This document shows, piece after piece, positions 28,953-38,255 of a stretch of 64,000 bases of DNA. The notes below the pieces were generated by a model. The model was given only the letters and a program-made list of their open reading frames with translations. It did not search any database and was not told where the DNA came from. A program made the position numbers and the translations under genes. The first letter of the stretch is position 1, and the number at the start of each line of letters is the position of its first letter. Origin of the DNA: Anaerobiospirillum sp. NML120448 (GTDB lineage Bacteria > Pseudomonadota > Gammaproteobacteria > Enterobacterales > Succinivibrionaceae); NCBI RefSeq assembly GCF_023050945.1, contig NZ_JALKIM010000009.1:1-64000 (forward strand), written 5' to 3'.

Positions 28953-30000
28953 ACCACATAGTGCGTTTGCTGAATTTTGCTATCGCAAGAGCTGTCACTA
29001 AAAGAATCAAACATTGAATTTGTCCCATGGATAAAGGGCCTAAGATGTAGCCAAGCTGAATATCAGGCTCACGGACAAACTCGCAGATAAAGCGCAAGAT
29101 GGCATAAACCATAAGATAAGTTAAAGTCAGCGCACCTGGTCGTAAATTGCCCTTAGAGTAATAAACAGCCCCTATTAAGTTTTCTCGTACTGTTGCTCGG
29201 TATGTATTTCTTATTACCAATAAAGCCAATAAGATGAGGGCTAAAAGCGGCCCTTCTGCAAGAGCCTCATAAATTTGTACAGGATGGCGAGGACTTAAGT
29301 CTCCTGCATTAGAGAAAATTACCGCCCAAGGCAAAGAGCTAGGAGTTCCATAAAGCTCACCATTAAAAAAATTTGCCACTCTACCTAAAGGAATAATTAG
29401 CAGTGCTATCAAAACTGCTCTATCAGCATAGCAATAAAAGATTTCTTTTTTAATCTGCTTATAAATATGGGGACTATACACAAACTGCCCTGAGAGCAAA
29501 CTAATATTTTGCCCCCTACTATTGCTCTTTGATGAACTGTACTGAGCAGCATCAGCTACCATATCTTGCTTATCTAAATGCAGGTTAGCTGTGATATGGT
29601 TGTGGCTGTGGCTATGTACCAGGCCATGGCTATTGCCATGGCTGTAGCGGATAAAAGGATTATGGGCTATATAAGGAGTGGCCAGGTGAACAATCAAAAA
29701 CAAACCTAGCGCTAAGCCCACTATGCCGCCCATGTAAGACATGCCGCCTAAATTAAGCTGCCAAATGTGGTCAATATGCTCAGCGTAGTACCAGGGATCA
29801 TAACAAATCACATAGCCCAAGCGGCCACCTACGATAGCACCTATAGCCGCATAAATGCCTATCATAGAGCGTACTAACAGATTATTTTTGATATAAAACA
29901 TAGGCAAGGCAGGACGTGAGAGCAATATAAACAAAACTGCCCCTAATCCATAGACCAAACCATAATATGAAATATAAGTACCAAAAACTTCTAATACCAT
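28951..30000 (-). CDS. lgt: prolipoprotein diacylglyceryl transferase, divergent
   Basis: Transfers diacylglycerol from phosphatidylglycerol to the lipobox Cys of prolipoproteins in the inner membrane. 349 aa against the usual 260-300. Conserved landmarks: GGRLGYV, GGMSYMGG, PLGRVANFFNGELYG (the Arg/Asn/Glu signature), RHPVQIYEALAEG, RFICEFVREPD and LSMGQIQ. Two oddities stand out. The SF-HGG motif of E. coli, containing His103, reads SYMGG here, so Met90 replaces the His. Residues about 112-185 are an inserted hydrophilic, His-rich loop (HGNSHGLVHSHSHNHI). The start is the first ATG; there is no strong ribosome-binding site. Family membership is certain; whether this is the housekeeping Lgt or a specialised paralogue cannot be told from the window. 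Confidence 0.9.
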   Translation of the reverse strand: MVLEVFGTYISYYGLVYGLGAVLFILLSRPALPMFYIKNNLLVRSMIGIYAAIGAIVGGRLGYVICYDPWYYAEHIDHIWQLNLGGMSYMGGIVGLALGLFLIVHLATPYIAHNPFIRYSHGNSHGLVHSHSHNHITANLHLDKQDMVADAAQYSSSKSNSRGQNISLLSGQFVYSPHIYKQIKKEIFYCYADRAVLIALLIIPLGRVANFFNGELYGTPSSLPWAVIFSNAGDLSPRHPVQIYEALAEGPLLALILLALLVIRNTYRATVRENLIGAVYYSKGNLRPGALTLTYLMVYAILRFICEFVREPDIQLGYILGPLSMGQIQCLILLVTALAIAKFSKRTMW

Positions 30001-30450
30001 AGGCTTAATATAGTCGCTTGTGCCACGCTCTTAATATTATGTATCTGCTAGCTTTCAAGAGCCTCAGAAGAGTTAAAACCACTTTCTCTACCATATGGTG
30101 CTTGATTAGGGCTGGGCTCAAATTAGAATCTTTGTAAGCCCCAGATGGGGATGATGCCCTTAGCAAGGCCGCTATCACAGCAGCTTATGCTGCTGTTGCA
30201 ACCTAAAGCGCCATAAGCTATAGCTACAAGGCAGCGCCTGCGTGGGCTGGCTTGGCCAGGATTGGCATTAGCCAAGCTTGGCCAGGATTGGCATTAGCCA
30301 AGCTTGGCCAGACTGGGCGGGCGGCTTGGCGCAGGATTGGGCCTTAAAATATTAACCCGAGATTAGCACATCACTAAGCTCGGGTCTAGATTTAAAAATG
30401 TGTGCAGTTTGCGATGGCTAAAGTTAGGTCTTACTTTAGCTAAGCTTGCT
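30001..30450. other. intergenic with 26-bp tandem repeat
   Basis: No gene. Two exact 26-bp units (30250-30275 and 30276-30301; GCTTGGCCAG...TTAGCCAA) plus a partial third form a GC-rich island that can fold through TTGGCCA / TGGCCAA words. Confidence 0.6.
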
Positions 30451-31485
30451 TTAGCGATCCATGTTGGCACGAATCTTAATGATGGTCTCGGTGATAAAAT
30501 CAGGGACTTTATCGTTAAGTTGACCTGCTAGAGCCTGATAGGCACGCTTAATAGCGTGGTAACCTTGTCTGGTTGGCTGCTGACAAACTACAAACTTGAT
30601 AATACCAGCATCCACAAATTGACGAGTGGAATAGAGATCATCAAAGCCAATAGCAAAAATGTCTTTTTTACCGTTAGCAATTAATGCAGCGCCTACACCT
30701 TGCACAGCGGCACCAGCAATATAGACGCAGTTGATTTGTGGGTTGGCTTTTAGCGCATTAAAGGTTTCTTGTTGACCACGGATATCAGAGTCAAAACTCT
30801 CAACGGTATCAACAATTTCATAATCAATGGCCTGACGATTGAGTTCTTGTTTAAAGCCCTCAATACGCAAATTATGACCTAATAATAAATGAGAACCAGT
30901 AACGATTAGAATGTGTAACTTGTCCTGACGGGCTAAAGAAAGCATACCAGCACAAGTAGCACCTGCGGTTAAGTAGTCAGAGCCTACATAACAAAGACGC
31001 TTGGTATTTTCCACATCAGTGTTAAGCAATACTACAGCAATATGCTTTTCATATAACTCATTAATCTTCTCACGCAATCTATCAGTATTAACTGTAGAAA
31101 GGCATAAGGCTTTACAGCCCTGAGCTAGCAAGTACTCAATGGCATCTAAATGAGTTTGTTCATCAAAGCCTTCTACTTCTTTGAGTACTACATCCAAGCC
31201 TAGATCAGCAAATTCCTCTTGAGCTGCATTAATACCACTAATGATCTCTTGATAAAAGGCATTACCAATACTTGGCATGAGAGCACCAATTTTAATTGGT
31301 GTTTTATAGGCAGCAAGAGCTCGGCCAGCACGATTAGGAACATAGCCTAATTCTTTAGCTAGCATTTTAATTTTTTTAGCAACATCCTCTCTTACTGCAC
31401 CACGATTATGAAGAACACGATCCACCGTGCCTCGTGATACGCCTGCCGCCTGGGCTAAACTTTTAACAGTAACTTTCATGATCAT
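30451..31485 (-). CDS. LacI-family regulator of the adjacent sugar cluster
   Basis: 344 aa. The N-terminal LacI helix-turn-helix reads VTVKSLAQAAGVSRGTVDRVLHNRG with the hinge helix NRAGRALAAY. The effector domain is a periplasmic-binding-protein fold resembling ribose/galactose binding proteins (IGALMPSIGNAFYQEIISGINAAQEE, later AIGFDDLYSTRQFVDAGIIKFVVCQQPTRQGYHAI). Met1 and Met3 are both possible starts; neither has a clear ribosome-binding site. It is the last gene of the sugar cluster on the - strand, separated from the isomerase by 1 kb, and has its own palindrome at 31504-31524, so it is probably autoregulated. The inducer is likely the sugar imported by the ChvE-type transporter; this is inferred from position. 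Confidence 0.85.
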   Translation of the reverse strand: MIMKVTVKSLAQAAGVSRGTVDRVLHNRGAVREDVAKKIKMLAKELGYVPNRAGRALAAYKTPIKIGALMPSIGNAFYQEIISGINAAQEEFADLGLDVVLKEVEGFDEQTHLDAIEYLLAQGCKALCLSTVNTDRLREKINELYEKHIAVVLLNTDVENTKRLCYVGSDYLTAGATCAGMLSLARQDKLHILIVTGSHLLLGHNLRIEGFKQELNRQAIDYEIVDTVESFDSDIRGQQETFNALKANPQINCVYIAGAAVQGVGAALIANGKKDIFAIGFDDLYSTRQFVDAGIIKFVVCQQPTRQGYHAIKRAYQALAGQLNDKVPDFITETIIKIRANMDR

Positions 31486-31503
31486 TTGGCATCTAACATA
31501 AAA

Positions 31504-31524
31504 TATTAGTGTAACACACTAATA
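31504..31524 (-). promoter_or_regulatory. operator candidate of the LacI-type regulator
   Basis: A perfect inverted repeat with arms TATTAGTGT and ACACTAATA around a 3-base AAC centre lies 19 bases upstream of the regulator start codon, where a bound repressor would block its own expression. Confidence 0.5.
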
Positions 31525-31811
31525 AAACTTATGAAGTGCCTCCTCCTTGGTAATCCAACAGCAAGTGTTAGCTTTAATTAAAATTGAGCAAGAGCTTATT
31601 ACTAAACTCTCTTAAAGCCTGGGGCATTATAAAAACCGTAGCTTTGCTAAGCAGATCTTAGCTAGTCTTATTGTTAATTATTGATGAGTGTATTGCTTGG
31701 TAGGTTGTGCATCTAAAAATGCATAAAAAAAGCACGTGGCTTATAAAATTAGCACGAAGTGTTTGTTCTCTAAGAAAGACTCTTATTGATAGTCTATGCC
31801 GTAATTAGAGC

Positions 31812-31827
31812 ATGTGCTCGTGCAACA
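31812..31827 (-). promoter_or_regulatory. cluster motif, site 1
   Basis: ATGTGCTCGTGCAACA, a variant of the TTGTGCTCGAGCACAA palindrome found before the binding-protein gene. Confidence 0.35.
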
Positions 31828-31930
31828 ATACAAGATCTAAACAACATAATTAATATTTTACGTTTTTAAGCAAAATTCTAAATAAAACTAAGCCAAAATT
31901 GCGAGCTATATCGCACATAAGTAAACATTT

Positions 31931-31947
31931 TTGTGCACGTACACGAA
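31931..31947 (-). promoter_or_regulatory. cluster motif, site 2
   Basis: TTGTGCACGTACACGAA, an imperfect palindrome sharing TTGTGC-nCG-nnCAC with the other cluster sites. Confidence 0.4.
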
Positions 31948-32499
31948 ACCTTAGGCACATATGCCCCCCTATTGATACTATCAAGCCGTACACAAAAATT
32001 TATACTCAAAATACAACACAGTGTGCACAACGCACATTTAGATAAAGAAAAAGCCCGCAGACAATGATTAAATCACTGATCTGAGAGCCCTATATGCTTT
32101 ATGTCAAGCAATAAAATACTCTCACCCTACTAAAAGGCCCTTAAAGGACAAACATGTTGTCCTTTAAAAGAACCTTGAGAGCAACTTACTACCAAGAAAT
32201 GTAAGCTACTCAATTAGTAGGAGAGAAAGTGTAGCAAAGTAAAATTAACTCTCCTTAAGACGAATTATTGCAAACGGCTTAATGAGATAACTTTGCTTAA
32301 ATGTGAGCAAAGCTAAGCAGTGCTTATTATTATTGCTTCGCTTTGCTCATTACAGTCTGCACTTAATAATGCAGCTGATAAGCCCACACCTTGCGCTTAA
32401 GCCTGGCTTAAGCTTTAGCGTTAGCGTTAGCTTGGGCCTAAGGGCAGGTGTGGTTTAGCTTGAATGGTGATCAAGCTCTAAGATAGATTAACTTAACAA

Positions 32500-34017
32500 T
32501 TAAGCAAATGGGTTCTCAGTCTTGTAGAGAACGCCAGCTGGCTGGTTGTAAGAAATCTTAGCAATGCCTAACATGGAGAATACATCAAATAAGGCTTTGC
32601 CGTGGTGACCGAATGCTACAGCACCGTGGTGTGGGTAACGATCAGCAATTAATACGTGACGGTAGAAACGGCCCATCTCGTTAATTGCGAAAATACCGAT
32701 ACCACCGAAGGAGCGGGTAGCAACTGGTAATACTTCACCCTCAGCAATGTAAGCCTGTAAGGTGGTGTCTGGAGTGGTCTGTAAACGGAAGAAAGTGATT
32801 GGACCAGCAGCGATATCACCCTCTAAGGTACCACGAGTGAAATCAGGCTCATCACGACCAGCCTCTAAGAGACGGTGCTGAATGATTTGGTAGTTGATCT
32901 TGCCACAAGCTTGATCGCAACCACAATCCTGGTTTAACTTGCAGAATGGAGTGTTACCACAGTGGAAGCCCATGAAGGTATCAGTTAACTTGTACTGTGG
33001 GAAGTGAGGCTTGATGCTCTGCTCGTACATGTCAGCTGGTACGGAGTTGTTGATGTCTAATAAGGTTACAGCATCCTTGGTTACGCAAGCGCCGATGTAC
33101 TCAGATAAAGCACCGAAGATATCAACTTCACAAGCTACTGGAATACCACGGGAAGCTAAACGGGAGTTTACATAGCAAGGCTCGAAACCGAACTCCTCTG
33201 GGAATGCAGGCCAGCACTTGTCAGCAAAAGCAACATACTTGCGGGAACCCTTGTGCTGCTCAGCCCAATCTAATAAGGTTAACTCAAACTGAGCCATACG
33301 CTCTAAGAGATCTGGGTAAGTATTGCCAGCGCCTAACTCCTGCTCCATCTCCTTGATGACCTGAGGAATACGCTCGTCACCCTTGTGCTTGCGGTAAGCT
33401 ACTAATAAGTCAAGCTCAGAGTTCTCTTCGATCTCAACGCCGATGTCATATAAGCCCTTGATTGGAGCGTTACATGCAAAGAAGTCCTGTGGACGTGGGC
33501 CGAAAGAAATAATCTTTAAGTTGGAAACACCGATTAAAGCACGAGCAACTGGTACGAACTCGCTTACCATCTTAGCAATGTCAGCAGCGGTGCCAACTGG
33601 GTACTCAGGGATGAAGCCCTTGAGCTTGCGTAAACCTAAGTTGTAAGAGCAGTTGAGCATACCGCAGAATGCATCACCACGACCATCGATAAGGTCATTG
33701 CCAGTCTCTTCTGCTGCTGCTACGAACATGCATGGGCCATCAAAGAACTTAGCAATTAAGGTCTCTGGAGTCTCTGGACCGAAGTTACCTAAGAAAACTA
33801 CTAAAGAGTTACAGCCAGCAGCCTTAGCCTCAGCAACAGCATTCTGAGCATCAACCTCGTTCTCAACAATGGTGTTGATCTCAACAACATCAAGCTTAGC
33901 CTCTAAGCACTTAGCAACTACAGCCTGACGACGGCGCTCAGATAAAGTACGGATAAAGCAGTCACGTGATACAGCAATTACACCAAGCTTTGCATCTGGG
34001 ATATTGTACATTTCCAT
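32500..34017 (-). CDS. L-fucose/L-arabinose isomerase family enzyme
   Basis: 505 aa. An aldose-ketose isomerase of the FucI/AraA superfamily: a Rossmann-like N-terminal domain (VVEINTIVENEVDAQNAVAEAKAAGCNSLVVFLGNFGPE), then the metal-binding domain with ACEVDIFGALSEYI and VTLLDINNS, in which Glu297 and Asp321 are the expected manganese ligands. A C-terminal part carries RYPHHGAVAFGHHG. It belongs to the group annotated simply as L-fucose/L-arabinose isomerase family protein, not to classical AraA or FucI. Together with the fused xylulokinase and the broad-range importer it should convert an imported aldose to a ketose. The substrate is not decidable; D-arabinose, L-fucose, D-xylose and L-arabinose are open. 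GGAGAG precedes the ATG. Confidence 0.8.
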   Translation of the reverse strand: MEMYNIPDAKLGVIAVSRDCFIRTLSERRRQAVVAKCLEAKLDVVEINTIVENEVDAQNAVAEAKAAGCNSLVVFLGNFGPETPETLIAKFFDGPCMFVAAAEETGNDLIDGRGDAFCGMLNCSYNLGLRKLKGFIPEYPVGTAADIAKMVSEFVPVARALIGVSNLKIISFGPRPQDFFACNAPIKGLYDIGVEIEENSELDLLVAYRKHKGDERIPQVIKEMEQELGAGNTYPDLLERMAQFELTLLDWAEQHKGSRKYVAFADKCWPAFPEEFGFEPCYVNSRLASRGIPVACEVDIFGALSEYIGACVTKDAVTLLDINNSVPADMYEQSIKPHFPQYKLTDTFMGFHCGNTPFCKLNQDCGCDQACGKINYQIIQHRLLEAGRDEPDFTRGTLEGDIAAGPITFFRLQTTPDTTLQAYIAEGEVLPVATRSFGGIGIFAINEMGRFYRHVLIADRYPHHGAVAFGHHGKALFDVFSMLGIAKISYNQPAGVLYKTENPFA

Positions 34018-34132
34018 TTAAATTTTCTCTCCATTATTTAAACACTCACTAAGAGTTATCAAAGACAGATCCTTAGTTTTGATTAACTACAAAGCAAGAA
34101 ATCATTTTGGTCTAAGCATGAGTGCACTTAAA

Positions 34133-34231
34133 CCTCTGAGCAAAGATCCTCGCTCTTATTCTTAAGGGACTCTTTAAGATAAAGACCCTTGCTCAGAGGC
34201 TGCCCAAAAATCTAAAAGAATCTTGGGCAGC
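34133..34231 (-). promoter_or_regulatory. two intercistronic hairpins between kinase and isomerase genes
   Basis: The first has perfect 11-bp arms CCTCTGAGCAA (34133) and TTGCTCAGAGG (34189), with an inner CTTAA/TTAAG. The second, immediately adjoining, has 9-bp arms GCTGCCCAA and TTGGGCAGC (34199-34231). Neither has a T-tract on the - strand, so they look like RNA stability or processing elements. Confidence 0.5.
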
Positions 34232-34268
34232 AAAGTAATGTCTGATTTTCTAATAAAAGGCCTTAGTC

Positions 34269-36452
34269 TTATAATGTGATATTCTCACCAACTAAGATAC
34301 CAGTAGAGATATGGTTCTTACCCTCGTAGCTATCTTTATGAGCAAGTAACCACTTATTGTTGGCAGTTACTAAGCCATTTTCAGCATCGCCACGGGCATC
34401 AACATTCTCAATCTTGGCAGTATTAGTATCCTTAGGTAAAACTACGGCTACACGGAATACTTCACCATCATCGCTGTGGCATGGAGCATAGTGCAATGCA
34501 GTCTCATAGAACTGTACAGCAGTGCCCTTTGGACAGTAGAAGGTCTCAACAGCTTGGGTATCCATAATGCCGTCCTTAATGGCGGTAATAGGAGCAAGCA
34601 TGAATAAAGCATCGGTGCCAGTAATATTTACTTCGCAGTTGCGGTGGTATTCAATGGCGTTGAGCTTACGGTTGTGACCAGAGCAGTAGCCGATTTGAAC
34701 CTTTAAGCCGCCAAAGACACGATTTTGTAAATCGTTCATGAGATCTTCTGTCTCAAGTTTTGGCTCAGAGGCAACGTAGGTTACAGCATCCTTTGGACAT
34801 GGTAAGTCTTCTAAAATCTTAGTAACCTTATCGGTATCTACAGCAGGAATTACCTTACCAAAACGCTCAAACTCAACAGAGAATACGCTCTTGTACTTCT
34901 CAACCTTCTCGCCATCGAGCTTGTTACGTAAAGTAGCAAGCTTGTGGAAAGCAGGACGCATAGTTGGGTATAAGCTTTGATAGAGAGTGTAAATATCGTT
35001 GTAACGCTCAACCTCAGCGCAATTTGGCTCAGCCTTATCGCTACCTTGCTTAACTAAAGCATCAACAGCACTTTCAACGTTAGGATATAACTTAGCAGCA
35101 ACAGCAGCTAAGATAGCAGCACCTAATGCTGGACCTTCCTTAGAGGCAATGGTAGTTACCTTGCACTTAAGGACATCAGCAAGCATTTGTCTCCAGAATG
35201 GTGAACGGCCACCACCGCCACAAGCAGTTAAGGTCTCTGGAACAATATCCATCTGGTGGAGCACTTCTAAGTTGTGGCGTTGAGATAAGGTAATGCCCTC
35301 TAATACAGCACGGGTTAAATGTGCCTTCTTATGACGAGCAGATAGACCAAAGAATACACCACGAGCCTCAGCATCTAATACAGGGGAGCGCTCACCCATT
35401 AAGTAAGGTAAGTAAATTAAGCCATCAGAGCCTGATGGAACAGAGGCGGCCTCTTTAGTCATTAAATCATAGGCATCGGTGCCGTCTTTCTGGCATTGAG
35501 CGTGCTCAGCAGTATAGAGCTCATCACGAGCCCAACGTAAGGATAGACCAGCGGCTAAAGTGCAAGACATAGCAGTCCAAGTGCCAGGTACAGCTGCACA
35601 GAAGGTGTGAACACGACCTAATGGGTCAATAGAAACCTTAGAGGTATGGGCAAATACTACACCTGAGGTACCTAAGGTTACAAAAGCTTGACCGTCACGG
35701 CATACACCAGTACCTAAAGCAGCAGCGGCATTATCACCAGCACCACCAGCTACGATAGTACCTTCAACTAAGCCAGTTAGTTTAGCTGCCTCGGCAGTGA
35801 TAGTGCCTGCAACAGCACAAGACTCGATAAGAGGAGGCATTAAAGCAGGATCGATAGCTAATTTCTCTAAGATCTCGCCTGACCATTCACGCTTCTTAAT
35901 ATCTAAAAGGTTGGTACCAGAGGCATCGGAAATTTCCATAGCCTTGACACCAGTTAACATGTAGCGTACGTAATCCTTTGGTAAAAGGATGGTAGCGCAT
36001 TGATCGTAAATCTCTTTTTCGTTCTCACGAACCCATAGGATTTTTGGAGCAGTAAAACCAGATAAAGCTGGGTTAGCATTAATTTCGATTAAACGGTTCT
36101 TGCCAACTAAATTAGTGATCTCATCACACTGCTTAGAGGTACGGGCATCACACCATAAAATGGACTTACGTAACACCTTGCCGTCCTTATCAAGCATAAC
36201 TAAGCCGTGCATTTGACCTGCAATGGCTAAACCAGCAACATCCTTAGGATCAATTGCTGACTGAGCTAACACAGCCTTAATAGAATCGATAGCTGCGTTA
36301 TACCAATCTAATGGATCTTGCTCTGCCCAACCATTTTTTGGCTGATAAAGGGGATACTCAATAGTTTTGGAAGCAATAGACTGACCGTGCTCATCAAAAA
36401 GAACTGTTTTAGTACCTGAGGTACCAAGATCAACACCTAATAAATACTTCAT
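34269..36452 (-). CDS. xylB: xylulokinase (FGGY) fused to a DUF4867 domain
   Basis: 727 aa, one continuous frame with AAGGAG before the ATG. Residues 1-505 are a complete FGGY xylulokinase: DLGTSGTK at 8-15, IAGQMHGLV at 77-85, GAGDNAAAALG with the catalytic Asp240, TLGTSGVV at 259-266, and the TACGGGGRSPFW signature at 409-420. Residues about 517-727 match DUF4867 as I know it: GGLKVQIGYCSGHNRKLNAIEYHRNCEVNITGTDALFMLAP, then YCPKGTAVQFYETALHYAPC, VVLPKDTN, NKWLLAHK and a final GENI. DUF4867 is normally a free protein of about 200 aa of unknown, probably cupin-like, function in pentose gene clusters. The fusion suggests it works on the same sugar or phosphate. Between the transporter and isomerase genes on one strand. 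Confidence 0.9.
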   Translation of the reverse strand: MKYLLGVDLGTSGTKTVLFDEHGQSIASKTIEYPLYQPKNGWAEQDPLDWYNAAIDSIKAVLAQSAIDPKDVAGLAIAGQMHGLVMLDKDGKVLRKSILWCDARTSKQCDEITNLVGKNRLIEINANPALSGFTAPKILWVRENEKEIYDQCATILLPKDYVRYMLTGVKAMEISDASGTNLLDIKKREWSGEILEKLAIDPALMPPLIESCAVAGTITAEAAKLTGLVEGTIVAGGAGDNAAAALGTGVCRDGQAFVTLGTSGVVFAHTSKVSIDPLGRVHTFCAAVPGTWTAMSCTLAAGLSLRWARDELYTAEHAQCQKDGTDAYDLMTKEAASVPSGSDGLIYLPYLMGERSPVLDAEARGVFFGLSARHKKAHLTRAVLEGITLSQRHNLEVLHQMDIVPETLTACGGGGRSPFWRQMLADVLKCKVTTIASKEGPALGAAILAAVAAKLYPNVESAVDALVKQGSDKAEPNCAEVERYNDIYTLYQSLYPTMRPAFHKLATLRNKLDGEKVEKYKSVFSVEFERFGKVIPAVDTDKVTKILEDLPCPKDAVTYVASEPKLETEDLMNDLQNRVFGGLKVQIGYCSGHNRKLNAIEYHRNCEVNITGTDALFMLAPITAIKDGIMDTQAVETFYCPKGTAVQFYETALHYAPCHSDDGEVFRVAVVLPKDTNTAKIENVDARGDAENGLVTANNKWLLAHKDSYEGKNHISTGILVGENITL

Positions 36453-36693
36453 TATTGTTATGCTCCTTGCTCTATTAAAGTCCTGTGACCTTATTAGAGT
36501 TGCTGCTAGTCTTTTCCATCCCCAAGACTACAGCTGGTTCCTACTCAAACAAAGATAAGTAAGCCTCCCTATTGACTACCTTTTCTTTGTTTAAATTAAA
36601 AATCTTTACTCTTTAACAAGCCGCTCTGATATAACTTCAGCTAAAACCTTGCTATAAAAGAGCGACTTAATAGGTTTTGTTTATGTAAATTAA

Positions 36694-37854
36694 TTACTTA
36701 ACACGCTTCTTAGAAAGAACGTCAATTACTACAGCTAACAAGAGAACTAAGCCTTTAACAGTTCTTTGCCAGTTAGCATCAATACCTAAAATTGACATAC
36801 CGTTGTTAAGTACACCCATGAAGATAGCACCAATTACAGCACCACCTACAGTGCCCACGCCACCATAAGCAGAGGCACCACCAATGAAACATGCACCGAT
36901 AGCATCAAGCTCATAACCGTTACCAGCAGTTGGAGCTGCGGAGTTAAAGCGAGCTACGCACACTAAAGCAGCTACAGCTGATAAGAAGCCCATGTTTACA
37001 TAGGTCATGAATAAAATTCTGTTGGTGTTAACACCAGATAATTTTGCAGCCTTCTCGTTACCACCTAAAGCATACAAACGACGACCACCTACGGTATTGT
37101 TTGCATAGAAGCTATAAGCCATAACAATAATGGTTAATAAGATTAAGATAACTGGGATACCCTTGTTATTGGCTAATAACATACCAGAGCCAATTAAAGC
37201 AGCCTCAACAATCACAGTGGTGATTACGAAGGTAGACATATCGTCTACTTGGTAACCCTTCTTAGTCTTCTTAACACGGTCATAAAGCACGTAAGCTAAA
37301 TAACCAACACATAAAATCGCAGTAACAACAGTGGTAACAGCAAAAGCATCAGCACGAGCACGTGGCACGAATGAGGTAAAGTAGCGTAAGTACTCTGGAG
37401 GGAATGGAGAAATAGTCAAACCATCCAAAACTAATAAAGCCATACCTCTAAAGAGCATCATGCCTGCTAAGGTAACGATGAAGGCTGGGATACGTACATA
37501 AGCAATCCAGAAGCCTTGCCATGCACCGATTAAAATACCTACTAATAAGCAAGTTGCAATTGCAAGGTAGATATTAGTTTCCCAGTTAACCATCATCACG
37601 CCAGCAATAGCACCCACCAGCGCTACAATGGAGCCAACGGACAAGTCAACGTTACCGCAACCAATAATACAAAAGAGCATACCTACGGCAAGAATAATAA
37701 CGTAGGAGTTTTGCGAAATAATGTTGGTGAAGTTTGCAGGAGAGAACATTGAACCATGACCTGTGGCTCTAATGGTGATCTCAAACAAAATCATCACAAC
37801 TAATAAAGCTAATAACAAAGAGTTACGCTTTAAGATATTTAAAAATTGTTCCAT
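36694..37854 (-). CDS. gguB: sugar ABC transporter permease, GguB/MmsB type
   Basis: 386 aa inner-membrane permease of the ribose/xylose/multiple-monosaccharide class (BPD_transp_2). It has around ten hydrophobic segments and the family blocks GNVDLSVGSIVALVGAIAG, RIPAFIVTLAGMMLFRG, and the cytoplasmic coupling loop GRRLYALGGNEKAAKLSGVN. The C-terminal half holds IGACFIGGASAYGGVGTVGGAVIGA. It forms the channel for the GguA-like ATPase and ChvE-like binding protein encoded upstream in transcription order. AGGATG precedes the ATG. A variant of the cluster palindrome lies about 120 bases upstream, so it may also have its own promoter. Confidence 0.92.
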   Translation of the reverse strand: MEQFLNILKRNSLLLALLVVMILFEITIRATGHGSMFSPANFTNIISQNSYVIILAVGMLFCIIGCGNVDLSVGSIVALVGAIAGVMMVNWETNIYLAIATCLLVGILIGAWQGFWIAYVRIPAFIVTLAGMMLFRGMALLVLDGLTISPFPPEYLRYFTSFVPRARADAFAVTTVVTAILCVGYLAYVLYDRVKKTKKGYQVDDMSTFVITTVIVEAALIGSGMLLANNKGIPVILILLTIIVMAYSFYANNTVGGRRLYALGGNEKAAKLSGVNTNRILFMTYVNMGFLSAVAALVCVARFNSAAPTAGNGYELDAIGACFIGGASAYGGVGTVGGAVIGAIFMGVLNNGMSILGIDANWQRTVKGLVLLLAVVIDVLSKKRVK

Positions 37855-38255
37855 GACAGCATCCTAATCTTTAAATGCTTGGCACCATGTTTAACCTACA
37901 ACGCTAAATCACAGTGTTCTAACAAGAGTTCAGGCGCTTTACTAGTTCTGCCAACTTAGGTAACCCTTATGTGGCACGTGCACGCCTTATAAGTTAGGCT
38001 GGAATATGCATATATTATCAGAAATTCAACAATCATTCGCAAACGGTTGCGGAAATTTTTGGCAAATATATGATTTTGCGCAAACTTTTTAAATAAAATC
38101 AATTTGAGGCTTGTTTATAAAGCTTATATTTGTCGCATTAGTGCGCAAATACTCAAATTTTAACTATTACTCTTAACACTGATGATTGTGCATGCTTATG
38201 TGCATACGCATGTTTATGCACACACTAAATTAGGTATAAACAAGGAGCAGAGTGG
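37855..38255. other. intergenic between permease and ATPase genes
   Basis: No gene. Contains cluster motif site 3 (37970-37985) and an inverted repeat TGTGCAT...ATGCACA (38187-38222) just beyond the ATPase stop codon. Confidence 0.45.
37970..37985 (-). promoter_or_regulatory. cluster motif, site 3
   Basis: The - strand reads GGCGTGCACGTGCCAC, with the GTGC-ACGT core of the shared motif, 116 bases before the permease start. Confidence 0.35.

Larger units (their letters stand above)
31486..32499. other. 1-kb intergenic between regulator and isomerase genes
   Basis: No gene. Holds the promoter region of the regulator with three palindromic sites described separately, and near the isomerase 3' end a perfect palindrome GCTTAAGCC-T-GGCTTAAGC (about 32394-32412). 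Confidence 0.45.
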
